DNA of 56,094 nt from JAJDAN01 sp046583095 (GCA_046583095.1 JAYGDB010000071.1:1-56094); one strand, 5' to 3'; positions 10,901-20,025 are shown, numbered from the stretch's first letter. Made by a program: numbers and translations. The notes: generated from the sequence alone by a model not told the origin.

Positions 10901-13900
10901 TCTGGATGTTCGAGACCTCCGGCGTCAGGAAGTCGATGCCCGACTCGAAGCCGCGGATCGAATTCACGCGCGAGGCGTCGATGACGGCGTCTGAAATCGG
11001 GTTGCCGTCGTGGTCGCTTTGCGGCTCGAATGCCGCGAGCAGGGAGACGCTCGTTCCCCAGAGGTCGTCGCGCACGTCGAGCACCAGATCGAAGCCGTCG
11101 TTGCGCTCCAGCGAGATTCCCGGCCCAGCGAGGATCACACGCGTGAGGGGTTGCACGGGGAAGCTCCAGCCCCGGAAGTCCTCCCCGGGCAGCACCTGGG
11201 GAGCGCCCTGCAGCAGGCCGACGCCGACAGCGTTCGACTGCAGAACGAACAGTTCGCTCGGCCCCAGGCCGTCCGGGAAGTTCTCCTCGGTGGGCAGGAT
11301 GCTGTTCGTGATCAAGCCGTCCTGCTCGAAGACCAGGCGCTCGGGGGACGTGGCTGGATCGCTTTGGAAGATGGGTCTTCCCGTCGTCACGTTGATGCTC
11401 GAGCCGATCAGGTGGATGCGGTCGGCTTCGACCTGGACCTGGATTGCGGTGTTCTCCTCGGAGATGGACTCGAACCCGAGAACTCCGCTGCCCGAGCGGA
11501 GCGTGAGAATGCTCTTGCCGCCTCCAGCCGGGGCGATTTCGAACGCGTCCAGCAGCTCCTGGGTTACCTGGAAGCCGGCGAAGCCGCCGAAGTCGGCACG
11601 CTCGACGACGATCGGAGCGGGAGTCTCCCCGGCTTCGATCTCGATGGTCTCGAGGGCGGTGAGGGTGAGGGCCGTGCCCGTGACCTGGGTGGCGTCGGCG
11701 ATCGTGATCGAGCCCCCTTCCGAGAGCAGCGAGTAATCGAGGCCGGCGACTCCACCGCTGAACTGGCTCTGCTCGGGGATGTTGTCGTCGCTGATGTCGG
11801 CGTCCTGTCGGAGTTCGAACGACTCGCCCGCGTCGAAGCTTGCGCCGGTCGGATCGACGATCGACTCGGAGCCACTGCTCAAGGGGTCGCCGGCCTGGAG
11901 TACGATGTGATCGGCGACCAGCGTCGCGCCTGTCTCGAAGAAGAGGCTGCCCGTGCCGTCCCGCCCGGCCTGGATCTGGACGATGCCGTCGTCCTCGGCG
12001 TCTAGCGTGTTGTCGATGGGACGGAGGTTGGCGGCCAGCGTGGTATCGACGGTGAAGTCACCACCGATCAGTACCGCGACGTTGCGCGGGTTGATCTCGT
12101 CCGTCAGGTCGATCGAATCTGGCGCCGAAAGGACCAACTCGGCGTCCCCGAATTTCGCGGGAATCATCCCGAGTTCGATGTCGGCCTCTTCAGTGCCTTG
12201 GAAGCCGTCCGAGGTGGTGAGCGCCAAGAACAGGCCCGAGACACCGTTGGCGAACTGGCCGGCGTCTGGAATGTGGGCCTCCCGGATCGCCGCGTCCTGG
12301 GTGAATGTGAAGCTCTCGGGAGAGCCCTCCTGGCCACCGCTCTGGAAGCGCACCGTGGGGTCGATCACGACCTCGGCGTCTACGTGGGTGCCACTCGTCG
12401 CGGTGCCGTCGCCGGCCGTCAACCGGAGTGTCGTGGCGCTCAGGACGGTGTCGGTCGCCGCGCCACCGATGATGAGATCGCCCTCGCCGCGGGTGGCCGC
12501 AGAGATCACCAGGGTCTCCGCGTGGATGTCGCCCTCGATCTCGACCGTGTCGCTGTGAAACACCTGAGCTGCGCCGAGGTTCGGGTCCCCGTCGGCGGGA
12601 AGCGTCGCCGGAAGGAAGACATCGATCACCGCACCCTCGGCCAGGCTGAAGAGCTCACCGTTGCTGAAGAAGGTGCCGCCCCCGGTCGTGATGCGCGAAG
12701 CAGCGGCGACCGTGACGTTTCCGAACTCGTCCGCAGCGTCCGGGGGACCGTCGATCAGACCTGCATCGGCCAGGTCGATGGCGAAGAAGCTGACACGGCC
12801 ACCCGGGTCGTCGGACGAGGGATTGGGGCTGCGTGTGTCGAGGACGGCGTTGAGGCTGATGTTCGTGCCACTGGCCAGGATGTCGCCGCCCTGCGTGATG
12901 ATGTCGGCGTCGATGATTACGTCGCCGAAGCGCTCCTGCTCCGAGGGCTCGGGTTGACCCTGCAGTCCGAAGAGCACCGGGTTGTCGTTTGCCTGCATCG
13001 TGACGGAGAGTTCGAGATCTTCGTCGAGGCTCGCGATTCGTTGCTGCAGATGGATGTCATCGGTCGCGACCAGTTGCAGCTCGCTCACGGTATTCGGCTG
13101 GACAGCCGCGCCGGCGGGAATCACCACCTCATGGCGTACCTGGATGGTCCCGAGATCCTCTCCCGGCTCGCTGATGTTCAAGGATTGGGTGGAGACCACG
13201 ATGGTGCCGCCGCGCTGCAGCGTGCTCACCAGGGTATCGGCGGAGACGAGAGACTCACCGGGGAGAGCCGGCGGCGGCTCTTGGGGCTGGAAGCGGATGG
13301 TGCCGCTGGTGTCGTCCACCTCGAGCAGTTCGATGACGTCGTCGGGCCCGGCAGCCAGGAGCGCCGCGTCGAGCTCCATTTGACTCACGATCGCGATGTT
13401 GACCGGATCGAGGAGCCAGGTTCCCGGCTGGCCGCGCACCGCGCCCACCCGGATGTCGGCGGCGACGTCGATGCGCCCCCAGCTGGAGGTCTCGATGAAG
13501 CCGCCGTCGCCGCCGAAGGGCCCGCCCTCTGCCGAGAGCAGCCCCTGAACCCGGGCCATCTCGTCGGACCAGATGACGATCTGCCCGCCGTCGCCGTGGT
13601 GGAGAGCGTCGGCGTGGATCTCCACGTCGTCGCCCACGAAGGCCCCGCGGGCCGTGGCAAGCGTGCCGGCTCCCGCGGCTTCGCCGCCGATCCAGATCTC
13701 GCCACCGCCGGTGGTGCCGGACGCGTCGAGGGCGGCATCTTCGACGATCACCCAGTCACCGGTCACCTCGATGTGGCCGCCGGGCTGCCCGGGGTTTTCA
13801 TTCCTTGCGTCGAGGCTGCCCGAAATCTCGATGATGCTCTCGGCGCCGGCCTCGAAGGCGATCTGGCTGGCGTGGATCTCGCCGGTGTTGCGAATCGCCA

Positions 13901-14648
13901 ACCCGAGGAAGTCTCCCGCGGCGAGTCGCGCCCGCCCGCCCGCGGTATCGATCGTGCCGCTGTTCTCGACGTTCGGGTTCATGTCGAGGTCCGGCAGGTG
14001 GACCTGGATGTGGGTGTCGTGGCGGAAGACGAAGACGCTGTCGCCGCTGGCCATGACGAGATCACCGCCTCGCGTGACGATCTGCCCGTGGTTCGCAACG
14101 CGGCGACCGATCAGCGCGACATCGCCGCCGTCCGTGAGGATCCGGCCGTCGTTTCGAACCTCTCCGCGGAGGTTCGTGAAGTGCTGCATGCCCAGCACGA
14201 AGGACTGGTCCGAGAGCTCGCCCGCTGCGGCGACGAGGCCGGCCACTTCGACGATCGCCGAGCCGCCGAAGTAGACGCCGGCCGGGTTCAGGATCCAGAT
14301 CGCGCCGTTCGACGAGAGACTGCCGTCGATCGTCGTATAGCTCGCGTCGGAGACGTCGTTGATCAGCACGGAGCCCGCGTCGGGCTGCTGGGCGTGCACC
14401 GACTCGTCGCTGGCGATGTCGAAGCCGTTCCACCCGATCCGAGTTCGGCGACTGCCCGTCTCGATCAGGGTGTGGGTGCCTTCCCGGGTGATCGTCGCGC
14501 TGCCGTCCAGGACTTCGCCGCCGGTCGGCTCTCCGAGCGCGGAGTTCGCCGTGAGGCCGAGTCCCGTCAGCAGGCAGACGCCGGCAAGCCAGCGACCGGT
14601 CACGTGTCCCAGGCGCGCGTAGCGAGGTCGATTGTTCGACAGGGCCAT
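7929..14648 (-). CDS. Two-partner secretion exoprotein TpsA (filamentous haemagglutinin-like)
   Basis: This 2239-residue protein is the largest in the window. A signal peptide spans about residues 1-39. A TPS (haemagglutination activity) domain follows, with GEVLDGSATI, the RTRIGWNGFDI strand and the NPAGVYFGG loop near residue 120, which corresponds to the conserved NPNG-I motif. The rest is a long Gly/Asp/Thr-rich region of short beta-strand repeats (IETSSWGRIDV, LVLSAPDSIDL and similar), as expected for a right-handed beta-helix. Only a single close cysteine pair (CQTVC) is visible mid-protein. The C-terminal 250 residues are less repetitive and more helical, perhaps a cap or processed tail. 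The ATG at 14648 is 1 nt after the TpsB stop. Exported through that partner, it may be an adhesin or surface protein; target unknown. Confidence 0.88.
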   Translation of the reverse strand: MALSNNRPRYARLGHVTGRWLAGVCLLTGLGLTANSALGEPTGGEVLDGSATITREGTHTLIETGSRRTRIGWNGFDIASDESVHAQQPDAGSVLINDVSDASYTTIDGSLSSNGAIWILNPAGVYFGGSAIVEVAGLVAAAGELSDQSFVLGMQHFTNLRGEVRNDGRILTDGGDVALIGRRVANHGQIVTRGGDLVMASGDSVFVFRHDTHIQVHLPDLDMNPNVENSGTIDTAGGRARLAAGDFLGLAIRNTGEIHASQIAFEAGAESIIEISGSLDARNENPGQPGGHIEVTGDWVIVEDAALDASGTTGGGEIWIGGEAAGAGTLATARGAFVGDDVEIHADALHHGDGGQIVIWSDEMARVQGLLSAEGGPFGGDGGFIETSSWGRIDVAADIRVGAVRGQPGTWLLDPVNIAIVSQMELDAALLAAGPDDVIELLEVDDTSGTIRFQPQEPPPALPGESLVSADTLVSTLQRGGTIVVSTQSLNISEPGEDLGTIQVRHEVVIPAGAAVQPNTVSELQLVATDDIHLQQRIASLDEDLELSVTMQANDNPVLFGLQGQPEPSEQERFGDVIIDADIITQGGDILASGTNISLNAVLDTRSPNPSSDDPGGRVSFFAIDLADAGLIDGPPDAADEFGNVTVAAASRITTGGGTFFSNGELFSLAEGAVIDVFLPATLPADGDPNLGAAQVFHSDTVEIEGDIHAETLVISAATRGEGDLIIGGAATDTVLSATTLRLTAGDGTATSGTHVDAEVVIDPTVRFQSGGQEGSPESFTFTQDAAIREAHIPDAGQFANGVSGLFLALTTSDGFQGTEEADIELGMIPAKFGDAELVLSAPDSIDLTDEINPRNVAVLIGGDFTVDTTLAANLRPIDNTLDAEDDGIVQIQAGRDGTGSLFFETGATLVADHIVLQAGDPLSSGSESIVDPTGASFDAGESFELRQDADISDDNIPEQSQFSGGVAGLDYSLLSEGGSITIADATQVTGTALTLTALETIEIEAGETPAPIVVERADFGGFAGFQVTQELLDAFEIAPAGGGKSILTLRSGSGVLGFESISEENTAIQVQVEADRIHLIGSSINVTTGRPIFQSDPATSPERLVFEQDGLITNSILPTEENFPDGLGPSELFVLQSNAVGVGLLQGAPQVLPGEDFRGWSFPVQPLTRVILAGPGISLERNDGFDLVLDVRDDLWGTSVSLLAAFEPQSDHDGNPISDAVIDASRVNSIRGFESGIDFLTPEVSNIQMPRDEDGIAISASSLALQQEGDFNLRSGFALPDLSDMLPLEFQPGTYSLTSRLGSIEIHNSFLSETNLILRVDSLEDEYIDFDLDLVNEGGVLRVKSLTAQMGGDFEVGSVETGDEGAQVVADDTIALGSGLLGAGSLSFGSGVMLTAETVTLTAGLNPGVNPNAEVDARTNTPLFDVQHFGILQSGDLRNGLSTAEGEALSTLPVPSQFLSTPLDSYTLATVFGDIEINDPSEVLIARNVELFAGSQSAPATLTLRADVGASGPMGTCQTVCGTATDPNLVLIGGDSAAEAVLLTAAEILLEAPDGYVDVGDERVRFDLQDGGRFAIRQGDAIDDATRLPHNFQFLRNLEITAIELQSLQDVGVSASVAERLEETHLILRAGISDDAFDAAETGRRLEDPVPDLDPNIPDHVYDRMADSNGDGIVDVANDGAITDKDVTIHDTNQFDLALRSLTIESGEDGSINLGNVHIMTEANQVYENVVQLLGDTELTARSGLLSPTLPTITAPASTIIFEQKIDGTIAGGQSLSVNATERIHFMDEIGTVTRLGTLTVNLEQLIQLEEPPPTPRVEFGTEEFTETFHVEADNVLLNPESGDPGSQYVRARIPDAATFFRRGGNLEFVVGTTGSPGTFSMGVNEKLSVDGSELRIDAAGGTVTIGDLSALDRIQVIAQDIHIQRREGGSVVQANGRTRSDPGVDFVARDIDFQFAFDASSDPTGSTTLYQNQLGAGRDARFGVENPIDAPGFMDEFSVLSLQFNQLTGEGLGFGGADLPIDGVPDGISRIELARSYAPERPDVPIAVPAVRRIRKPGALAVVGIELREPTALELQSAARSAAIYQNLDSVQTDRDGVASISEPRLVAHEVEQTARLYERVFGSDGSRATQVRGTLQAVVDDYKRSTGAQRVVGFELRRYVYNRPSSQFNAYQELQSLDALFRHHRRSGLTPTEYGPIQYGWLETVLPDGISVRELSEFVHPSRYVRGSDVLDVFGD

Positions 14649-14649
14649 G

Positions 14650-16713
14650 TCAGTACATAACCGTAAATAGAAGGTGGAACGCATCGTCCCCGGCGTCCAC
14701 CGGATTGACAGTCGACTTCGTATCGCGGAGCGCGGTTCCCCAATCGAAGCGCGCCCGCAAGTTGTTGCGGAAGACCAGTTCGGCGCCCACGCCGGTGCCC
14801 AGCAGGAACTCACTGCGCTCGTTCGAACTCGGACGCTTGTTGCTGTGCGTGTAACCGGTATCTACGAAGGCGCGGATGATGAAATCCCAATCCGCTCGGC
14901 CGTACACCTGCTGGGGCGATACTCGGAAATCGCCCAGCAGCGGCAGGCGCATGGGCTCCCGGTCGACGGGGAGGGCGTGAGGGAGGTGGAAGCGGTATTC
15001 GAACGAGCCGATGATCACGTCGTCGCCGGCGGCGGCCGACTGCTCGTAGCCGCGTACGCTGTAGAGCCCGCCGATCACTTGCTCGGCCTGGGGGATGACC
15101 CGGTGGCCGAAGGCATATTGCCCGCGCGCGCCGATCGCGACTTCGTGGGCCAGAGTCGAGCTCAGCTCGGTGGACGGGTCCTTCCAGGACTTCCGGTTGA
15201 AGAGCGGCTCCAGGTAGTGGGTGAGTCCCACCTGGGCGTGCAGGATGTACCAGAGGTCGTCCGGGTTGGCGCGGCCCAACGCCTCGATTCCCGTGGCCGG
15301 GTCGTCGCCATCTTCGAGGGAGGACGAGCCCGCGGACGCGACATTGCTCTCGAACGTGACGGTTGTGAAGAACGACGAAACCGGGTTGACCCGCTCCGCC
15401 TCGAGGCCGATGTGGGGCAGGAAGAAGAAGCGGGACGCGCTAACCACCGCCGCCTTGTTGTCCACACCCACGTCCCGGATGTCGGCACCGATGAAGGCGT
15501 CGATGAAGAACGCACGGTACTGGAACACGTTGTAGATGAGTCGTGCGCCGAGGTTCCAGTCCTTGCCTTCGACGTTCTCCTTGCCGATCCCGGCCGCCGA
15601 CAGGTCGATCTCGGTCTTGTAGTCGAGGTAATGCCCCCAAACGCGCCAGCGCAGGTCGTTGTTGCCGAACCAGGGCCACTCGGAGCGGTCCCACCAGGAG
15701 AGCCAACTCGGGCCGTCCGTGGGCGTGCTCCACCACCACGGCCGCTCGGAGTCGAACCAGGGCGCCTCGTAGGAGAAGTTCGCGCCGTTCGACTGGTTCA
15801 GGCCCGAACGGAAGTATTTCAATGCCAGGATGTCGTCCCGGCCCGTCAGCTGGAGGTTTGTGAATCCGAAGGTCTGTTGCCACTCGCCGCCCGCCTGCGT
15901 GCCGGTGTTCGACACCTGGGCGTGCACGTACCACGGCTTCGACTCGGCTACCAGGTAGTCGAGCGAGACGCCCGTACCGTCTCCGGCGGGTGCCAGCGCG
16001 GCATCGACCCGGCGGCCGGGGTGCCGGTTCAGGCGAAACAGGTAGTCGTCGAGGATGCGGCCGTTTACCAGGTCCGTGGTTTCGTCGCTATCTGCGCCCG
16101 TCGGCTGGATGGGCGATAGACTTCGAATACGCTCGTGGGCCGCGTTGTCGATGCGCCACTCGGTTTCGATGCGATTGCCGCTGGCGACCGTGCGGAGCAC
16201 GCGCACCCGGGCGGTCGAAACCACGAGGCCCATCTCGGTATCGCCTTCGGCGCGCAGGTCGCGTTCGTTCCGGATGTCAATGTCGTCTGGATCCGGCTCG
16301 ACGTAGACACCGAGGAGTCCGCGCTGCTGCAGCGCAGCCAGCAGGGAGGAAGCGACTCTGCCGATGGCGCCGGCGTGATAGGCACGGGGTTCGCCCGTCC
16401 TACCGACTCGCACCCGTGTCTCCCTGATACCCGGCCTCGGGGCGACCAGCCCGCTCGGGATTACGCCCAGCCGTACCTTCAGCGGCAGGATCGTGTCCAG
16501 GGGAGGATGGTCCGGATGGGGGTGCTGGTAACGAACCGTGAAGCGGCTCACGAGGAATGTGGCGCCCGGCTCGGGGCGCTTGGCGGCTCCGTCGGCCTGG
16601 GCGAAGGCCGGAGCGGCGAGCGTGATCCCGGAGAGAAGCAGGCATCCGGACGCGAGCGAAACGGCGAGGCGGCTCTGGCGGGCCTGCCCGAAGAGCGGCA
16701 GCAGTCCTCTCAT
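14650..16713 (-). CDS. TpsB/ShlB-type outer-membrane transporter
   Basis: The 687-residue protein is the outer-membrane partner that secretes the downstream TpsA. A signal peptide (about residues 1-40, ending AFAQA) precedes a soluble POTRA-like part to about residue 230. The rest alternates in the way of a 16-strand Omp85/TpsB barrel and ends in an aromatic residue (FTVMY), typical for outer-membrane insertion. The L6 motif VRGY is present (YSVRGYEQSAA). The ATG at 16713 is chosen for the signal peptide; a longer frame adds a non-signal-like Gly/Ser region. About 280 nt upstream (16714-16993) contains no convincing gene or strong promoter. Confidence 0.9.
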   Translation of the reverse strand: MRGLLPLFGQARQSRLAVSLASGCLLLSGITLAAPAFAQADGAAKRPEPGATFLVSRFTVRYQHPHPDHPPLDTILPLKVRLGVIPSGLVAPRPGIRETRVRVGRTGEPRAYHAGAIGRVASSLLAALQQRGLLGVYVEPDPDDIDIRNERDLRAEGDTEMGLVVSTARVRVLRTVASGNRIETEWRIDNAAHERIRSLSPIQPTGADSDETTDLVNGRILDDYLFRLNRHPGRRVDAALAPAGDGTGVSLDYLVAESKPWYVHAQVSNTGTQAGGEWQQTFGFTNLQLTGRDDILALKYFRSGLNQSNGANFSYEAPWFDSERPWWWSTPTDGPSWLSWWDRSEWPWFGNNDLRWRVWGHYLDYKTEIDLSAAGIGKENVEGKDWNLGARLIYNVFQYRAFFIDAFIGADIRDVGVDNKAAVVSASRFFFLPHIGLEAERVNPVSSFFTTVTFESNVASAGSSSLEDGDDPATGIEALGRANPDDLWYILHAQVGLTHYLEPLFNRKSWKDPSTELSSTLAHEVAIGARGQYAFGHRVIPQAEQVIGGLYSVRGYEQSAAAGDDVIIGSFEYRFHLPHALPVDREPMRLPLLGDFRVSPQQVYGRADWDFIIRAFVDTGYTHSNKRPSSNERSEFLLGTGVGAELVFRNNLRARFDWGTALRDTKSTVNPVDAGDDAFHLLFTVMY

Positions 16714-16993
16714 GGCAGCGCTCTTGCGGGCAGGATCGACGCTCTCATTCTGGGGGCTTCGGGAGGGCGCACAGCCTAACCCGCATTGCCCCAGCTGGCC
16801 CATGCCGAGGGACTCGGCCGAGCTACCGGCCCCCCTTGTGGGCGCACTGGCCACCTCACCCAGACCCGGATCGGAGCCGCCATCGGCCTCTTCGCCGTGG
16901 CCATGAGGAGCGGGAGGCCGTGGCTCGAAACGGCATTCGCAAGCCGTGGGCGCGCTCTCGAATCCGAGTGAGCGGCTCGCATCCGGGCGGGCG

Positions 16994-17968
16994 CTAGCCT
17001 TCGTAACGGGAGGCGGCTGCTCGCAGTTCCTGCAAGACCTCTGCGCGAAGCTCGAGGGGCTCGAGCACCTCGGCTCCGTCGCCGAATGACAGCACCCAAC
17101 TGCGCAGCTCCGCTGTTCCGCCCACCTCCATGGTCAACAGGGTGCACCCATCGGGTAGTGATTCGAGCTTCTGACTCGGATGCCAGGTGTGTTCTTCCGC
17201 GTACGTCGACCAGCGCGGCTCGAAGCGGATGCGCACCCGCGTCGCGGGCTCGGCGATTACCCCGAAGGAAGACGCGGTGTAAGCGTCGAAGTCGAAGTCG
17301 TCCGCCGGCTCGAACTTCGCGTCGGTCGCCTCGATCTGTTGGATGCGGTCGATCGCGAAGGTGCGGATCTCTCGGCTCTGGTGATCGTGTCCGATGACGT
17401 AGAGCCCACCTGCCCGGTACCAGACCCGGTAGGGGTCAAGTTCGCGCTCGCTCTCCGTGCGGGTGCGCCCTGTGCGGTACCGCATCCGGACGGTTTTCCG
17501 ACCGAGCACCGCGTCGCTCAGCACCTGGACCGTCTCTTTCGACTCGATGTAGCGCTTGTGCGGCCCGGGTAGCACTCGGAACGATTCACCGAGGCGCTCC
17601 AGGTAGGCGGTCAGCTCCGGCCCGAGGCTCGCACGGATCTTCGCGAGGGCGGACTGGATCGAGTCGTGGAAGAGCGTGCCCTCGAGACCGCGGAGGAGAT
17701 CCTCGCCGAAGGCCAGGGCCAGCACCTCGTCGGCCGTGAATGGAACGTCGCTCAGCTTGAAGCTGTCGATAAAGCGGTAGTAGACATGGCCGTCCCGCTT
17801 CTCGGAAACCACGGGAAAGCCCGCGTACATCAGGGCGTCGAGGTCGCGGTAGACGGTGCGCCGCACGCACTCGAGTTCCTCGGCCAGCTGGTCGAGCCCC
17901 ATCCCGACCCGGCTCCGGGCCAGGTGTTGAACGAGCTGCCACTGCCTCGCAAGCTGATCCCCACGCAC
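16994..17968 (-). CDS. WYL-domain transcriptional regulator with N-terminal HTH
   Basis: This 324-residue regulator has an N-terminal HTH_11/DeoR-like winged helix (residues 1-60, with LAEELECVRRTVYRDLDAL as recognition region), then a WYL domain (about 140-225; YRAGGLYVIGHDH and EIRTFAIDRIQQ) and a WCX-type C-terminal extension. WYL proteins sense ligands, often nucleic acids or nucleotides, and commonly control defence, DNA repair or stress genes. No defence genes are adjacent here. The start is GTG at 17968, with a TAAGCT box only 6 nt upstream and no ribosome site, so the message may be leaderless. The gene lies 64 nt downstream of the patatin gene and could share its transcript. Confidence 0.88.
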   Translation of the reverse strand: MRGDQLARQWQLVQHLARSRVGMGLDQLAEELECVRRTVYRDLDALMYAGFPVVSEKRDGHVYYRFIDSFKLSDVPFTADEVLALAFGEDLLRGLEGTLFHDSIQSALAKIRASLGPELTAYLERLGESFRVLPGPHKRYIESKETVQVLSDAVLGRKTVRMRYRTGRTRTESERELDPYRVWYRAGGLYVIGHDHQSREIRTFAIDRIQQIEATDAKFEPADDFDFDAYTASSFGVIAEPATRVRIRFEPRWSTYAEEHTWHPSQKLESLPDGCTLLTMEVGGTAELRSWVLSFGDGAEVLEPLELRAEVLQELRAAASRYEG

Positions 17969-18032
17969 GCGGGGAGCTTAGTCGAAGAACGCCCTGGTGC
18001 TTTTGTCTCGAAGTCCGCGGCCCGCGCGCGAG

Positions 18033-19274
18033 CTAATCCGAGAAGAAAGCCACCAGCTCTTCCTCGCGGGCCAATGCATCGGCGTGGCCGAGATCGGTGA
18101 GGGGCTTGGTGAAGTTCTCGTCGAAGAGCAGGTAGGAGAGCAGGTCGGCCTCCTGGGAGCCGGTGTTGGAGCTGAAGGCCTTCATGAAGAGGCGGTGGAA
18201 GGTGGAGAGCTGGAGGTCGCCTTGTTGGCCACTCACGAGAGCGCCGGCCAGCAGGCCGAGGTCGGTGGAGGGCCGGATCGTCAGGTCGGAGATCCTCTGC
18301 ACGGCGCGCGTCTCGCGCCGGGATGCTGCGGTATTCAGCCGATCGAGGAAGTCGGGGCCGAACGCTTCCTCGCCGTTGTCGATGATCTCGTTGATGAAGT
18401 GCAGGCGCGCGAGGTCGGCGTCGAGGGGCGAGAGCATCAGGGCGTTGAGCACCTTCCCGAACAGGAACATGGGGTTGCCGAACCCGGCCGCGCGCTGCTG
18501 GGCAAGCGCCTCGTTCACGGTGGGGCGGACCCCGTGACTCAGGCCGATGACGAGGATGCGGTTGGCCCCCATCCGCACGACGGGCGCGAGGGGCGTGTTG
18601 AGCCGTAGGCCTCCATCTGCGTAGTAGCGCGAGCCGACCCTCACGGCGGGGAACAGGAGAGGGATGGCTGCAGAGGCGAGAGCGTGGACGGGCATCAGCC
18701 GGATCGGCTGCATGCGGATGTTCGCATCGCTGGTCCAATTCGGCAGCGTGTCCTCAGCCTGTTCGACGAAGACAACGGCCCGCCCGGTGGCGATCTGGGT
18801 TGCCGCCACGCAGACACTCTCGACCAATCCATCTCTCAGGTTGCGGCGAATGTTCTGCCACGGAATCGCGTCGAGGACGAGGCGCTCGAGGGGCTCGGTG
18901 TCGAGCAAGCCGAACAGTCGATCCGGCCGTTGTCCAGCCCTGAGCTGGCTCGCCAGTCGCCGGACGCTCAGGAGCTTCCGCGGCAGGCTGATTAGACTGC
19001 TCGCCGAGAAGCTGAAGACCTCATCGACCTTCAGATCACTCCAGATATCGACCAGCCGCTGCCCGCGCCCCGGAGCGCCCTCTGCCGTTCCCGCGAGGTA
19101 GCAGGCGTGGATGGCTCCGACCGATGTACCGCAGACGATGTCGAAGCTCGGATCGAGACCGGTTCGCTCGGGAAAGTCGTCGAGCAGGAAGCGGAGCACG
19201 CCCGCCTCGTAGGCGCCTCGTGCACCGCCGCCGGAGAGGACGATCGCCCGCTTCGGCTTGCCAGGAGTCACCAA
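18033..19274 (-). CDS. Patatin-like phospholipase
   Basis: The 413-residue protein is a patatin-family serine acyl hydrolase. All core elements are visible: the oxyanion glycine stretch GGGARGAYEAG (15-25), the nucleophile elbow GTSVG with Ser51, and the DGG carrying the catalytic aspartate (YYADGGLRLNTPL, about residue 218). There is no signal peptide or TM segment. The C-terminal 150 residues, which lack known motifs, may regulate access or bind membrane. The ATG lies 7 nt after the EF-P stop, so the two are probably co-transcribed. Members hydrolyse phospholipids or act in lipid turnover; some bacterial patatins are effectors. Nothing here shows which. Confidence 0.88.
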   Translation of the reverse strand: MVTPGKPKRAIVLSGGGARGAYEAGVLRFLLDDFPERTGLDPSFDIVCGTSVGAIHACYLAGTAEGAPGRGQRLVDIWSDLKVDEVFSFSASSLISLPRKLLSVRRLASQLRAGQRPDRLFGLLDTEPLERLVLDAIPWQNIRRNLRDGLVESVCVAATQIATGRAVVFVEQAEDTLPNWTSDANIRMQPIRLMPVHALASAAIPLLFPAVRVGSRYYADGGLRLNTPLAPVVRMGANRILVIGLSHGVRPTVNEALAQQRAAGFGNPMFLFGKVLNALMLSPLDADLARLHFINEIIDNGEEAFGPDFLDRLNTAASRRETRAVQRISDLTIRPSTDLGLLAGALVSGQQGDLQLSTFHRLFMKAFSSNTGSQEADLLSYLLFDENFTKPLTDLGHADALAREEELVAFFSD

Positions 19275-19281
19275 CGCCCGC

Positions 19282-19848
19282 CTACCGGTTGACCCGCTCG
19301 ACGTACTCGCGCGTTCGCGTGTCGATTCGGATCCTGTCGCCTTCCTTGATGAAGAGCGGCACCTGAACGGTTGCTCCAGTGGCGATGGTTGCTGGCTTCG
19401 AAGCGCCGGAACTGGTGTCGCCCTTGAGGCCCGGGTCTGACTTCGTCACCTCGACCTCGACGAATGCGGGCATCTCGATGTTCACTGGGTTGCCCTTCCA
19501 GAAGAGGACATCGACCTCGGCGTTCTCGGCGAGGAAGCTCAGCGAGTCCCCGATCACGTCGGTCGGAATCGGCGTCTGGTCGAAGGTAGTGGTGTCCATG
19601 AAGACCAGAGCGTCGCCATCGGCGTAGAGGTACTGCATCCGGTTCTCGCGGATGTCGGGTTCCTCGCACTTTTCTCCCGAGCGGAAGGTCTTCTCGATCA
19701 CCTTGCCGTTCAAGAGGTTCTTGACCTTCGTCCGTACGAAGGCGCCGCCCTTGCCGGGCTTCACGTGCTGGAAGTAAGTGATGACGAAGGGATTGCCGTC
19801 GAGCTCGATCTTGAGCCCATTCCGGAACTGCGATGTATCGACTGCCAT
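19282..19848 (-). CDS. efp: Translation elongation factor P
   Basis: The 188-residue EF-P relieves ribosome stalling at polyproline stretches. It has the N-terminal KOW-like domain with the exposed loop HVKPGKGGAF, where Lys33 is the usual modification site, and two OB-fold domains ending in RIDTRTREYVERVNR. The lysine suggests the EpmA/beta-lysylation type rather than the arginine/rhamnose type, but no EpmA or EpmB gene is in the window. A TATGAT -10-like hexamer lies at 19893-19898 on the same strand, about 45 nt upstream of the ATG. The patatin gene follows 7 nt after the stop. Confidence 0.95.
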   Translation of the reverse strand: MAVDTSQFRNGLKIELDGNPFVITYFQHVKPGKGGAFVRTKVKNLLNGKVIEKTFRSGEKCEEPDIRENRMQYLYADGDALVFMDTTTFDQTPIPTDVIGDSLSFLAENAEVDVLFWKGNPVNIEMPAFVEVEVTKSDPGLKGDTSSGASKPATIATGATVQVPLFIKEGDRIRIDTRTREYVERVNR

Positions 19849-20025
19849 TTTCTCTTTCTCTTTCAGGGTCTTCGGGGATCTTCCGGCGGGGGATCATAGC
19901 CGAGTAAGCGGTCTCCGCGAGGTCGTTTAGTGCATCGGCCGCTGCGGCCTGGACGTTGAGCGGCCCATCGGGGTCACCGAAGGTGGGTGCGGTCGCTGCG
20001 CTCGGGTCCGCCGGTCTTCGAAGAG
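19849..20025. other. Gene-free stretch between EF-P and the alcohol dehydrogenase remnant
   Basis: Part of the 346-nt gap between EF-P and the molybdopterin gene. It holds a TATGAT -10-like hexamer for EF-P (19893-19898, minus strand) and otherwise no reading frame or structure I can support. The remaining part of the gap is the pseudogene fragment described separately. Confidence 0.5.

Noticed and set aside
7929..14648. Contact-dependent inhibition toxin (CdiA)
   Set aside because: No toxin-like C-terminal module after a VENN-type motif and no small immunity gene follows the stop.
12198..14660. 820-codon plus-strand open frame opposite TpsA
   Set aside because: Antisense shadow of a clear TPS exoprotein. 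The Asp/Val/Gly-rich translation has no domain.
16776..17147. 123-codon minus-strand frame in the gap upstream of TpsB
   Set aside because: It is Arg/Ala-rich low complexity, overlaps the WYL gene's 3' end in another frame, and has no ribosome site or family motif.
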